Shown: one piece after another, positions 7,167 to 15,052 of the stretch
Numbering within the stretch: position 1 is the first letter of the stretch
Layout: every line of letters starts with the position of its first letter
IMG/VR virus record: IMGVR_UViG_3300028897_000010
Location: 1 to 20,191 of that record
Origin: a virus
DNA length: 20,191 nucleotides
Strand: one strand, 5' to 3'
Notes under the pieces: model-generated
Told to the model about the DNA's origin: nothing
Seen by the model: the letters and a program-made list of their open reading frames with translations, nothing else
Databases searched by the model: none
Program-made: the position numbers and the translations under genes

Positions 7167-7531
7167 TGACAATTCCGTCGCGTGTTTTGGGTGCTGGTGC
7201 TTCTCAACTTATGACCGTTGCCATTTGTGGCGACGGCGCTGATGATTTGACGGCCACCGGATCAACTAGCGCGGATGCGTTGCAGCTAACAAAAATTTAT
7301 AACTCAATTGATGCGGCAACCGCTGGAACTGGCGTAAAACTGCCGCCCACTCAAATGGGCACAACTATTTTTATTGCCAATTCTAGCGGTAGCGCGATCA
7401 AGGTTTATCCATACGAAGCAACAACAACGATAAATCAATCAGCATCCGCATCCATTTCAAAAGATCACACCAGCATATTTTTTGCTGTAACAAATTCGAT
7501 TTGGTATAGCATCAATGGAACTAAAACTTAA
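7166..7531 (+). CDS. Small beta-rich virion protein, paralogue B
   Basis: This 121-residue protein is homologous along its full length to the preceding gene product: MTIPSRVLGAG vs MSLPSRVLAAG, ICGDGADDLTATGS vs ICGDVGNTLTAAGS, GTGVKLPP vs STGVKLLP, IKVYPYEAT vs LTVYPATGS. Identity is roughly 40% by eye. The start at 7166 lies in a TAATG overlap with paralogue A and is preferred over the in-frame ATG at 7142, because only it matches the paralogue N-terminus and avoids a longer overlap. The pair is an old tandem duplication. The function is unknown, as for its partner. Confidence 0.78.
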   Translation: MTIPSRVLGAGASQLMTVAICGDGADDLTATGSTSADALQLTKIYNSIDAATAGTGVKLPPTQMGTTIFIANSSGSAIKVYPYEATTTINQSASASISKDHTSIFFAVTNSIWYSINGTKT

Positions 7532-7554
7532 TTTTCCCCACAGGAGATAGCAAA

Positions 7555-8097
7555 ATGGCTTTAGATAGCGACATTCAGAATGCAGATTCGCACTTGCACG
7601 TTGAGTTTTATTTGAACGATCAAGGCGATTACAAGGCAAATCCGAAAGAGTTTGTGCGGATTATTGTGCCTGGTGACAAAACAAATGTCGTTGATCAGCC
7701 TGTGCGAGAAGATCATAAAGAGCGTTTTCCGCGTCAATATCTTTATTGGAAAATGCAAAGTTCTGATGCGTCTGCTATCGGCACTCCGTTGGAAAAGTGG
7801 AATACAGACTTCCCCGAGGAACTGAATTCTCATCAAATGGCAGAACTGCAGATTTTGAAATTTCAAACTGTTGAGCAAATCGCCACTGCCACTGATTCAC
7901 AGATACAGCGCGTCGGTATGGGCGCATCTGGCTTGCGCGAGAAAGCGCGCCTGTATTTGACCAAAAAGAACAAATCGCAAAGCGATACCGAACTGGAAGA
8001 AACGCGCGCGCAGCTCAAAGAATTGCGAGAGCAAATGGCCATGCTGATGGAGGCTCGCAAGCCTGGGCGCCCGCGCAAAGAGGCCGAGGCCGCTTAG
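7555..8097 (+). CDS. Head-tail region protein with HhH-like helices, coiled coil and AT-hook-like tail
   Basis: The 180-residue protein has three recognisable parts. The N-terminal beta/alpha section (about 12-95) includes HLHVEFYL, EFVRIIVPGDKTNVVDQPV and ERFPRQYLYWK. Residues about 103-135 (FQTVEQIATATDSQIQRVGMG...LREKARLYL) look like a small helix-hairpin-helix-like unit. A coiled coil spans about 142-168, and the tail RKPGRPRKEAEAA carries a GRPRK core like the DNA-binding AT-hook. From memory, proteins with this N-terminal part are common between capsid and adaptor genes of environmental podoviruses. A role at the portal/DNA interface is inference. AGGAG at 7542-7546 supports the start. 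Confidence 0.72.
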   Translation: MALDSDIQNADSHLHVEFYLNDQGDYKANPKEFVRIIVPGDKTNVVDQPVREDHKERFPRQYLYWKMQSSDASAIGTPLEKWNTDFPEELNSHQMAELQILKFQTVEQIATATDSQIQRVGMGASGLREKARLYLTKKNKSQSDTELEETRAQLKELREQMAMLMEARKPGRPRKEAEAA

Positions 8098-8109
8098 AAA
8101 GGTTGAATT

Positions 8110-9021
8110 ATGTCTAGCACGATGTTGCAGCTTGTGCAGCAGGTTACAAATGAGCTCGGCGTTTCGACGCCGACATATGTGGCTGGCAACACTAATCAAG
8201 ATGTAACGCAGATTTTAGCGTTGATGAACGCAACTGGTTATGAACTGCTGCGCCGACACAATTGGCGTGCGATGACAAAGCAACACGGATTTTATACTCA
8301 ATACCTGACCACGACCGGAAACTGGACCACCGCAGCGCGCACAATTACGGGCATTCCAAGCACTGCCGGTCTAGATGCGACTTATCAAGTGCAAGGCACT
8401 GGCATCAACCAAAATACTTATATCGTGTCGGTTGATAGCGCAACGCAGGTGACCGTCAATCAAGACTTTGCAGCCGCTGGCGGCGTTGACGCAACCGCCT
8501 ATTTTCAGAAAATCCGATATAGTTTGCCGAGCGATTACGAGGCGCTTATTCCGCGCACAATGTGGGATAAGTCAAAGCATTGGGAAATGCTCGGCCCCGA
8601 GGATGCGCAGCAATGGGAGTGGTTGTTGTCAGGTTATATCAGCACTGGCCCGCGCATCCGCTGGCGTTTGCTTGGCAATTATTTTCAAATTTGGCCCGGT
8701 ATGTCTACGGCAGAAAGCCTCGGATTTGAATATCGCAGCAACGGATGGGCAGAAGCGGCAGATGGAACCGTAAAAACCAGTTTTACGGCAGATACAGACA
8801 CCACGATATACCCAGATCGTTTGATGGTGCTTTCTACAAAACTCAAGTATTTTGAGGCTAAGGGTTTTGATACGACTGCCATGTATCGAAATTATTTGAT
8901 GGAACTTGAGGCCGCGATGGCGCTAGATATGTCAAGCGCAAACCTGAGTTTTGCGCCGCGGCCTGGCACTGTTTTGATCGGCTACGACAATATACCGGAC
9001 ACCGGATATGGCCCGAACTAG
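8110..9021 (+). CDS. Head-to-tail adaptor protein (P22 gp4/T7 gp11-like position) with inserted beta domain
   Basis: The 303-residue protein probably binds below the portal and extends the channel. The N-terminal helical part (residues 1-57: MLQLVQQVTNELGV ... LMNATGYELLRRHNW) matches the helical-bundle opening of phage adaptors. It is interrupted at about 65-131 by a beta-sandwich-like module (TITGIPSTAGLDATYQVQG ... TYIVSVDSATQVTVNQDF), then resumes at YSLPSDYEALIPRTMWD. The C-terminal part has conserved-looking IRWRLLGNYFQIWPG and FEYRSNGWAEAADG, then a helix FEAKGFDTTAMYRNYLMELEAAM, cut here for length. It lies just upstream of the hub gene, overlapping it by 14 nt. The adaptor assignment is good; the exact family is uncertain. 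Confidence 0.75.
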   Translation: MSSTMLQLVQQVTNELGVSTPTYVAGNTNQDVTQILALMNATGYELLRRHNWRAMTKQHGFYTQYLTTTGNWTTAARTITGIPSTAGLDATYQVQGTGINQNTYIVSVDSATQVTVNQDFAAAGGVDATAYFQKIRYSLPSDYEALIPRTMWDKSKHWEMLGPEDAQQWEWLLSGYISTGPRIRWRLLGNYFQIWPGMSTAESLGFEYRSNGWAEAADGTVKTSFTADTDTTIYPDRLMVLSTKLKYFEAKGFDTTAMYRNYLMELEAAMALDMSSANLSFAPRPGTVLIGYDNIPDTGYGPN

Positions 9022-10588
9022 AGGCGTCAATCAGCTGGTGCAGCGAGCAGCTGCCCGCGTGGCGTCTATTCCGGCGCCAGTGGGCGGCTGGAACGCGCGC
9101 GACTCCATCGCAAACATGGAGCCATTAGACGCGGTGCAGTTAATAAATTTTTTCCCCACTGTTAGCAATTGCGTTTTGCGCGGCGGCTCAACAAACTGGG
9201 CAACCGGCATGACTGGGCAAGTGCAAAGCCTGATGGTTTACAGCGGCGGCACTTCAAATAAGATGTTTGCCGCTGTTGGAACGCCTGATTTAAAGTTTTA
9301 TGACGTCACAACTGCAGGTGTTGCTACCGCCACCAGCGTAACAGGGCTTACTAATGCAATTTGGGAATACGTCAATATAACGACCTCCGGCGGCCATTAT
9401 TTGTATACCGTCAACGGCTCAGATAAGCCGCGCCTTTACGATGGCACCACTTGGACGGCAATAGATAGCGCATCAACGCCTGCAATCACTGGCGTTACAA
9501 CAACGACGCTATCAAACGTCACGCTGTTTAAAAATCGTTTGTGGTTTATTCAAAAAGACACGCTAAAAGCATGGTATCTGCCGACCAGTTCAATCGGCGG
9601 CGCTGCGCAGGTTTTGGATTTATCAGCAATTGCCAAGTTTGGCGGCCATCTGGTCGATTTGGATACTTGGACGATTGACGCCGGATATGGGGTTGACGAT
9701 AACCTTGTTTTTGTGACCAGCAATGGCGAAGTTATTGTTTATCGAGGCACCGATCCCTCTAGCGATGCCACTTGGGCGCTCGCGGGCGTCTGGAAGTTAG
9801 GCAGCCCGATCGGCAACCGGTCAATGTTGAAATGGGCTGGCGATCTGCTGATTTTGACTTATGACGGTTTGATGCCAATGGCGCAAAGTCTGCAATCTTC
9901 TCGGCTTGATCCTCGCGTTGCGCTGTCAAATAAAATACAAGGCGCAATTACTCAGGCAACAACCAATTACGGCGGCGATCATGCCGCTGTCGGTTGGCAG
10001 GTTTATTACAACGCAAAACGAAATGCAGTCTGGATAAATGTGCCAATTGCTGAAGGTCAGCAAGAGCAATACGTGATGAACACTATCACGCGAAGCTGGT
10101 GCCAATTTCAGAACTGGCCTGCTAATTGTTGGGATACGCTAAACGATAACCCGTATTATGGCGGTGATGGCGTTGTTGTCAAAGCGTGGGATGATACTTA
10201 TTCTGATGGTGCATCAAACATTTTTACAAACGTTTTCCAAGCATTTAATTATTTTGATAGCAGAGGCGTTAAAAAATATTTCACTAGAGCGCGGCCTAGT
10301 ATTTTTACAAATGGCGCGCCTTCAGTTTTTGTTGGCATGAATGTTGATTTTGACGTCGAAGATACGGCGGCAACACTATCATTGTCCCCGTCATCTGTTG
10401 GTTTGTGGGATTCTGGAAGATGGGATTCTGCTTTTTGGGGTTCTGGTCTGGAAATTACAAACAATTGGCAAGGCATTACCGGCATAGGTTATTGCGGCTC
10501 TATACAGCTCAAGAGCGCAAGCAGCGGATTGCAGATTGAATGGGCATCAACAGATGTGGTATTTCAAACCGGATGGGCAGGTATATAG
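9008..10588 (+). CDS. Tail hub / DNA-stabilisation protein (P22 gp10-like position)
   Basis: The 526-residue protein has many short repeated beta segments (LKFYDVTTAG, LYTVNGSDKPRLYDGTTW, LWFIQKDTLKAWYLPTSS, LVFVTSNGEVIVYRGTDP, DLLILTYDGLMPM), as expected for a beta-propeller tail hub or packaged-DNA stabilisation protein. The N-terminus IPAPVGGWNARDSIANMEP and the C-terminus, with GLWDSGRWDSAFWGSG then an IEWASTDVVFQTGW end, are typical of this environmental podovirus tail family as I recall it. It overlaps the adaptor gene upstream and the GNAT gene downstream. The role as a tail component is likely; equivalence to gp10 is inferred from order and fold signs. Confidence 0.75.
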   Translation: MARTRGVNQLVQRAAARVASIPAPVGGWNARDSIANMEPLDAVQLINFFPTVSNCVLRGGSTNWATGMTGQVQSLMVYSGGTSNKMFAAVGTPDLKFYDVTTAGVATATSVTGLTNAIWEYVNITTSGGHYLYTVNGSDKPRLYDGTTWTAIDSASTPAITGVTTTTLSNVTLFKNRLWFIQKDTLKAWYLPTSSIGGAAQVLDLSAIAKFGGHLVDLDTWTIDAGYGVDDNLVFVTSNGEVIVYRGTDPSSDATWALAGVWKLGSPIGNRSMLKWAGDLLILTYDGLMPMAQSLQSSRLDPRVALSNKIQGAITQATTNYGGDHAAVGWQVYYNAKRNAVWINVPIAEGQQEQYVMNTITRSWCQFQNWPANCWDTLNDNPYYGGDGVVVKAWDDTYSDGASNIFTNVFQAFNYFDSRGVKKYFTRARPSIFTNGAPSVFVGMNVDFDVEDTAATLSLSPSSVGLWDSGRWDSAFWGSGLEITNNWQGITGIGYCGSIQLKSASSGLQIEWASTDVVFQTGWAGI

Positions 10589-11007
10589 CATCAGGGCCGG
10601 ATATCGGCCATTGGGTTGCAAAACACGTCGATGGCGGTTTTTTTGAAGGCAGGGCGACTGCTTTAGGATTGAAGCGAGATGATGAAATCATTGCCGGCGT
10701 CATTTATGAAAACTGGAACCATCAAAGCATCTGGTGCCATTTCGCAATTCAGGGGCAAATGACGCCGGCCTATTTGGCGGCAATATTTGATTACCCGTAT
10801 AACGTATGCCAAGTGGAAAAAATTATTGTGCCGGTGGGCAGCGACAATGCGCAAAGCACAAAAGTGGTGAAAAACATGGGTTTTAAGGAAGAAGGCAGAA
10901 TCAAGAACGGCAGGCCAAATGGTGACATTGTTTTTTACACGTTGCACCGAGATGATTGCCGTTTTTTAAATAAACGATACAGCAAAAGGATAGAAAATCA
11001 TGGGTAA
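10573..11007 (+). CDS. GNAT-like acetyltransferase family protein
   Basis: From the ATG at 10573 the product has 144 residues (MGRYIASGPDIG...). This start is preferred over the in-frame ATG at 10540 because family members begin near this point and the overlap with the hub gene drops from 49 to 16 nt. Central strands GLKRDDEIIAGVIYENW and a C-terminal block SDNAQSTKVVKNMGFKEEG match the N..S..v...GF..EG block of RimJ/RimL-type N-acetyltransferases. A clear R/Q-x-x-G-x-G/A acetyl-CoA loop is not seen, so activity is uncertain. GNAT-like genes do occur among phage tail and internal-protein genes. The substrate is unknown: perhaps a virion protein or a host target. Confidence 0.72.
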   Translation: MGRYIASGPDIGHWVAKHVDGGFFEGRATALGLKRDDEIIAGVIYENWNHQSIWCHFAIQGQMTPAYLAAIFDYPYNVCQVEKIIVPVGSDNAQSTKVVKNMGFKEEGRIKNGRPNGDIVFYTLHRDDCRFLNKRYSKRIENHG

Positions 11008-13426
11008 ATCTTCCCCTTCGCCGCCCCCGGCACCGGATTACGCAGGCGCAGCTGCCGCACAAGGCGCGGCCAACTTGGAAACTGCGCAAGCGCAAGGCCG
11101 GATGAACAATCCAAACGTTATCGGCCCCCTCGGCAGCCAGACTGTCACGTGGGGGACGCCTACTTTTAACCAAGCCGCTTATGATAGAGCGATGGCGGCT
11201 TATACGGCGCAACCGCAACGCGGTGCACAGCCGACTTTAGACCAATTTAGGGTTGCCACGGGCAGCGATGAAGGCGGCACCACCTATGGTCTCGACCAAG
11301 ACGCCTACGCAAAGGCAATGACGGATTGGGCAAATTCTGGCGTTGCCGGCCCTGCGCCGACGCGCGAGCAATTTACGACCAATGCGAACGCCGATCAGGC
11401 CACGATCACGCAAACATTGACGCCGGCCGCACAAGCCACGCTAGACGCTCAGCAACGTGTTCAGCGGGCTTTGGCCAACTTGGGCGAGCAAGGTCTAGGA
11501 ACCGCAAGCAATGTGCTTGGAACGGCGTTTAATCCAAATCTGCCAGGTATTCAAACAGGCATCGGAAATGCAGGACAGATTGCGCAAACGCCCGATTTAG
11601 GCAGATACGGGCAGGCGGGCGCAAATGTTAGCGGCGGCCAAATAATGGAAACGCCCGATCTGGGGCGCTACGGCATGGCTAACGCAAACGTCAGCGCGCA
11701 GGGCGTAAATTACGGACCGCAAGCCGGCCAATATGGAATGGCGCAAGGCGGCCCCGCCGGCAATCAATTCGGCACCGCTGGCGCTAATGTCGAACGCCAA
11801 TTCGCCGGCGGCGGCCCATCGGCAGATCAATATGGACTGGCGCGAGGAAATATAAATTTCAATATGGCCAGAGGCGGTCCTGCTGCCGGGCAATATGGAA
11901 TGCAACAGGGCGGCGTGCAAGGCCCGCAATTGCAGACTAATCTGGATGCGTCGGGGCAAATCAGCGGCGGCCCGCAGATGGGTATGTATGGTTTGGCTCA
12001 AGGCGGCCCTGCGGTTGGCCAATTGCAAACATCATTAGACACGTCCAATTTGGCCGCAATGCCGATCAATGCGGGCACTACGGCGCAGCAGGCGATTATG
12101 TCTCGATTGCAGCCGCAGCTAGAGCGCCAGCGCGCACAGCTTGAAACTCGACTGGCTAATCAAGGGCTAGTCCGCGGCGGAGAGGCATATAACGCCGCTT
12201 TGACCGAACAAGGGCAGCGGGAAAATGATCTGCTGTCACAAGCTGCTTTGCAAGGCATAAATCTCGACCTGGCTGCACGTCAGCAAGGCTTGGGAGAAGC
12301 GCAAACTTTGGGCGGTTTTGCTAATCAGGCGGCTTTGTCGCAATTTGGCGCCGGCCAGCAGGCCAACCAAGCGCAAAATGCGGCCATGCAACAGAATTAT
12401 GCGCAGGCTATGGCGTCCGCACAACAGGGCAATGCCGCACAACAACAGGCGTTTAATCAGCGCGTGCAGGCCGGTGAATTCGGGAATGCGGCGCAAATTG
12501 CATCGTTTAATGCGGCGCTTCAGAACCAGCAAGCAGGCAATCAAGCGGCTGCGGCTAACTTTGCGCAGGCGCAGGCGGCGCAACAAATGCGAAATCAAGC
12601 TGCCGGCCAGAACTATCAGCAAGCACTGGGGGCTGGCCAGTTTGCCAATCAGGCCGCAGCCCAAAACTTCGCGCAAGGTCAATCTGCGCAACAACTTGCA
12701 AATCAAGCCGCAGCGCAAAACTTTGCGCAAAATGTCACTGCTCAACAATTGCAAAATCAAGCAATTGCTCAAAATTTTGGTCAAGGTCAGGCTGCAAACG
12801 CTGCGCAAAATGCCGCAATCGGGCAAAATTTCGCTCAAGGATTGTCTGCTCAACAGGCACAAAATGCAGCCGCGCAACAATACTATAATCAAATCATGGG
12901 CGAGCAAGGGTTCAGAAATCAAGCCGTCGCTCAAAATCAACAAACTGCATTGGCGCAACAACAAGCAGCACTTGCCGCGCAGCAACAAGGATTCGGGCAA
13001 CAGGTTACGCAGCAACAATTGGCGAATCAGGCGCTCAGTCAAAATCAGCAGGCGGCCTTGCAACAACAGCAGGCAGCCTTGGCGGCTCAGAATCAACAAT
13101 ACAACCAATTGTTGCAAGCCGCTCAATTTGGCAACACTGCGCAACAACAAAGCCTGCAACAGCAGCTCGCATTGCGGAATCAACCGCTAAACGAGATTGC
13201 CGGCTTGATGAGTGGTTCGCAGATTCAGATGCCGCAATTTCAAGGCTATCAAGGCGCAAACGTTGCGCCGCCGCCTATTTTTGCGGGCGCGCAAGCCGCA
13301 GGGCAGGCCGCGTTGCAGAATTACGGCATGCAGCAAGCTGCCGCTAATGCCAACACGCAAGGCTTGTTTGGTCTTGCGGGCGCAGGCCTTGGCGCTTATG
13401 GCATGATGAATATGCCTGTTCGTTAA
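11000..13426 (+). CDS. Large internal/ejection protein candidate with Q/A repeats
   Basis: The 808-residue protein begins MGKSSPSPPPAPDYAGAAA. It has an N-terminal domain with QTVTWGTPTFNQAAYDRAM; a Gly-rich repeat region (199-349) with recurring QYGMAQGGP-like units; a helical block 360-440 with LETRLANQGLVRGGEAYNAA; fifteen 18-residue repeats (443-712); and a C-terminus ending in a Gly/Ala hydrophobic segment (GLFGLAGAGLGAYGMMNM). The N-terminal and RLANQG parts match a family of large podovirus virion proteins I recall, of unproven function. Size, composition and place before two further large proteins favour an internal virion or ejection protein. AAAGGA at 10985-10990 supports the start. 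The ATG overlaps the GNAT stop by 8 nt. Confidence 0.72.
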   Translation: MGKSSPSPPPAPDYAGAAAAQGAANLETAQAQGRMNNPNVIGPLGSQTVTWGTPTFNQAAYDRAMAAYTAQPQRGAQPTLDQFRVATGSDEGGTTYGLDQDAYAKAMTDWANSGVAGPAPTREQFTTNANADQATITQTLTPAAQATLDAQQRVQRALANLGEQGLGTASNVLGTAFNPNLPGIQTGIGNAGQIAQTPDLGRYGQAGANVSGGQIMETPDLGRYGMANANVSAQGVNYGPQAGQYGMAQGGPAGNQFGTAGANVERQFAGGGPSADQYGLARGNINFNMARGGPAAGQYGMQQGGVQGPQLQTNLDASGQISGGPQMGMYGLAQGGPAVGQLQTSLDTSNLAAMPINAGTTAQQAIMSRLQPQLERQRAQLETRLANQGLVRGGEAYNAALTEQGQRENDLLSQAALQGINLDLAARQQGLGEAQTLGGFANQAALSQFGAGQQANQAQNAAMQQNYAQAMASAQQGNAAQQQAFNQRVQAGEFGNAAQIASFNAALQNQQAGNQAAAANFAQAQAAQQMRNQAAGQNYQQALGAGQFANQAAAQNFAQGQSAQQLANQAAAQNFAQNVTAQQLQNQAIAQNFGQGQAANAAQNAAIGQNFAQGLSAQQAQNAAAQQYYNQIMGEQGFRNQAVAQNQQTALAQQQAALAAQQQGFGQQVTQQQLANQALSQNQQAALQQQQAALAAQNQQYNQLLQAAQFGNTAQQQSLQQQLALRNQPLNEIAGLMSGSQIQMPQFQGYQGANVAPPPIFAGAQAAGQAALQNYGMQQAAANANTQGLFGLAGAGLGAYGMMNMPVR
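11594..12048 (+). repeat. Gly-rich degenerate repeats (YG units) in the large internal protein
   Basis: Residues about 199-349 contain seven spaced (Q/R/M)(Y/F)G-(M/L/Q/T)-A-type units: DLGRYGQAGANV, DLGRYGMANANV, QAGQYGMAQGGP, NQFGTAGANV, DQYGLARGNI, AGQYGMQQGG, GMYGLAQGGP. Most are followed by a G-rich or NV/NI linker and spaced about 15-30 residues. The units are too irregular for an array of fixed period, which contrasts with the strict 18-residue repeats downstream. Confidence 0.75.
12326..13135 (+). repeat. Fifteen tandem 54-nt (18-residue) coding repeats
   Basis: Residues 443-712 of the large internal protein divide exactly into fifteen 18-mers with no insertion or deletion. Examples: QAAAQNFAQGQSAQQLAN, QAAAQNFAQNVTAQQLQN, AAIGQNFAQGLSAQQAQN. 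Position 7 is F or Y in 13 of 15 units, position 18 is N in 13 of 15, position 2 is always A, and position 16 is often L, F, M or A. A partial sixteenth unit follows (TAQQQSLQQQLALRNQP). At DNA level the units are diverged, so selection has kept the protein period. Confidence 0.92.
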
Positions 13427-13441
13427 TTAGGGAATATCACA

Positions 13442-15052
13442 ATGGCTGAATCCTACAATTTCAACGTAGCAAACCCATACCAACAACAGCAGGAGGAGCT
13501 TGCTCGCCGTCAGAAAATGGCCGAAATCCTGCAACAACAGTCTTTTCAGCCCATCGAGCGCAGCAGTTATGCCGGCATCGAGGCGCCAATCTCACCTTAT
13601 GCGGGTTTGGCAAAAATGCTGCAAGCCTATGCCGGCGCAAAAGGGCAACAAAAGGTTGCGGAAGAAAGAGCGGCGCTTGCAGACGAGGCGCGGAATCGTT
13701 CTCAAATGGAAGGACGCGAGTTTATAAACGCATTGAAAGGCACGCCGGAAATACAAATGCCAGCGGAAGAACTGGGCGGCGGCCCCGGTCGACCGGCGCA
13801 GGGGCCGGATATGGCGCGCGCGTTGGAAATGTCCATGAGTTCTGTCAATCCGATGGTTCAAAGCGCTGGCGGCGCTCTTTTGGCGGCGTCATTGCCCAAA
13901 GCGTCGAAATGGGAAAAGGTGGAACTGCCGACGCCGGAAGGCGGGAAACGGGTCGGGTTTGTTGATATGAATTCGCCGAATCCGGAATCAACATTTCGCC
14001 TTGGCGGCGCACAAGGACCGAAAGTAGATTATGTTAATGTTGGCGGCACGATGGTTCCCCGAACTGGATATGAGCAAAATGCACAGGAAATTCCGCGCAC
14101 TGTATCGCCGGATACCGCTGCAAGGCTGGAACAAGAACGCGCGATATCGGATCGAAACTTTAATCAATTGTCTGCTAATCAACAAGCGCAATTGAAAAAT
14201 GATGCGGCCAAAATTGGAATCAGCGCGCAACAATTATTTTTTGATACAAACATTCGCGCTGGCGGCGCCGCAATGCCGCCTGCAACTGGTCCCAGTTATT
14301 TGCCTACGCCTACTGTCGCAGGTGCCGCACCTGCTGCGCCGGTTATGCCGTCAGCGGCACGGCCTGTTGGGCAAACTGTGCCTGCGCCTAGTGTCGCGCC
14401 TGTGCAAGCCGCACCTCGTATCGGCATGACGCCAGCTCGTCCTGCTCAATCAGTAACGCCGGCATTTTCACCTAATGCGGTTGGCCCGACTGGTCAATCT
14501 GTGCAAACAAATCAAGATAATGTTATCCAAACCGCTGCCGGCCCAGTTCAATTAAGCGGGAGAGAGCGTCAAAAATTAGCGGCTGCGGCACTTGAAGCGC
14601 AGCAAAAGAAAGAACAAGGAATGTCCGGCCTTGGCGAAGCCATTACAGAAGCAAGAAATATATTAACTGGCGTAAATCCATTGACCGGAACGCCTGGACA
14701 AAAACCATTACCTACTGCCAGCGTGGGCGGCAGTCTTATTGATTATCTTGGAAATATTGTCGGCATAGCACCGAAAGGGCAAAACGAGGCAAAACGACTT
14801 GAAGTTATTTCTGCAATATTGACATCAAAAGTGCCTAGAATGGAAGGGCAGCAATCTAATATGGATGTCGAGCTTTACAAAAAAGCGGCTGGTGATGCTG
14901 GCAATTCCAATTTGCCAATTAGCGCAAGACTTGCTGCATTAGATACAATGCAAAAACTTTATGGAAAATATGAGCGGCTTAACGCGCCCGCAGCAAATCA
15001 ACAAACGCAATCACCGCAATCAAATCAGCGTAGATACACGGTGGATTATTAA
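13442..15052 (+). CDS. Second internal/ejection protein candidate
   Basis: The 536-residue protein has an N-terminal helical Q/E/R-rich region (PYQQQQEELARRQKMAEILQ) followed by SPYAGLAKMLQAYAGAKGQQ, a phrase I recall from large podovirus internal proteins. Next is a middle section with SLPKASKWEKVELPTPEGGKR and a long helical stretch around 228-262. An A/P-rich disordered linker spans about 273-352 (with APAAPVMPSAARP and TVPAPSVAPVQAAP). The C-terminal globular helical domain (about 367-520) includes RQKLAAAALEAQQKKEQG and ARLAALDTMQKLYGKYERL. No signal peptide or lysozyme motif is seen. AGGGAA at 13429-13434 supports the start. The function is inferred from context. Confidence 0.7.
   Translation: MAESYNFNVANPYQQQQEELARRQKMAEILQQQSFQPIERSSYAGIEAPISPYAGLAKMLQAYAGAKGQQKVAEERAALADEARNRSQMEGREFINALKGTPEIQMPAEELGGGPGRPAQGPDMARALEMSMSSVNPMVQSAGGALLAASLPKASKWEKVELPTPEGGKRVGFVDMNSPNPESTFRLGGAQGPKVDYVNVGGTMVPRTGYEQNAQEIPRTVSPDTAARLEQERAISDRNFNQLSANQQAQLKNDAAKIGISAQQLFFDTNIRAGGAAMPPATGPSYLPTPTVAGAAPAAPVMPSAARPVGQTVPAPSVAPVQAAPRIGMTPARPAQSVTPAFSPNAVGPTGQSVQTNQDNVIQTAAGPVQLSGRERQKLAAAALEAQQKKEQGMSGLGEAITEARNILTGVNPLTGTPGQKPLPTASVGGSLIDYLGNIVGIAPKGQNEAKRLEVISAILTSKVPRMEGQQSNMDVELYKKAAGDAGNSNLPISARLAALDTMQKLYGKYERLNAPAANQQTQSPQSNQRRYTVDY

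Noticed and set aside
12326-13135. Possible CRISPR array or non-coding minisatellite
   Set aside because: The units are contiguous, diverged at DNA level, have no spacers, and are kept in one reading frame, so this is a protein repeat.
12236-13183. Long minus-strand frame (315 codons) opposite the Q/A repeats
   Set aside because: It is a by-product of the repetitive 54-nt coding units. The translation is a Leu/Arg/Ser-rich periodic string, there is no supporting ribosome site, and every real gene here is on the + strand.
12318-13190. Plus-strand second-frame product over the repeats (Arg/Asn-rich)
   Set aside because: It overlaps the well-supported 808-residue gene and arises from the codon repeat in another frame.
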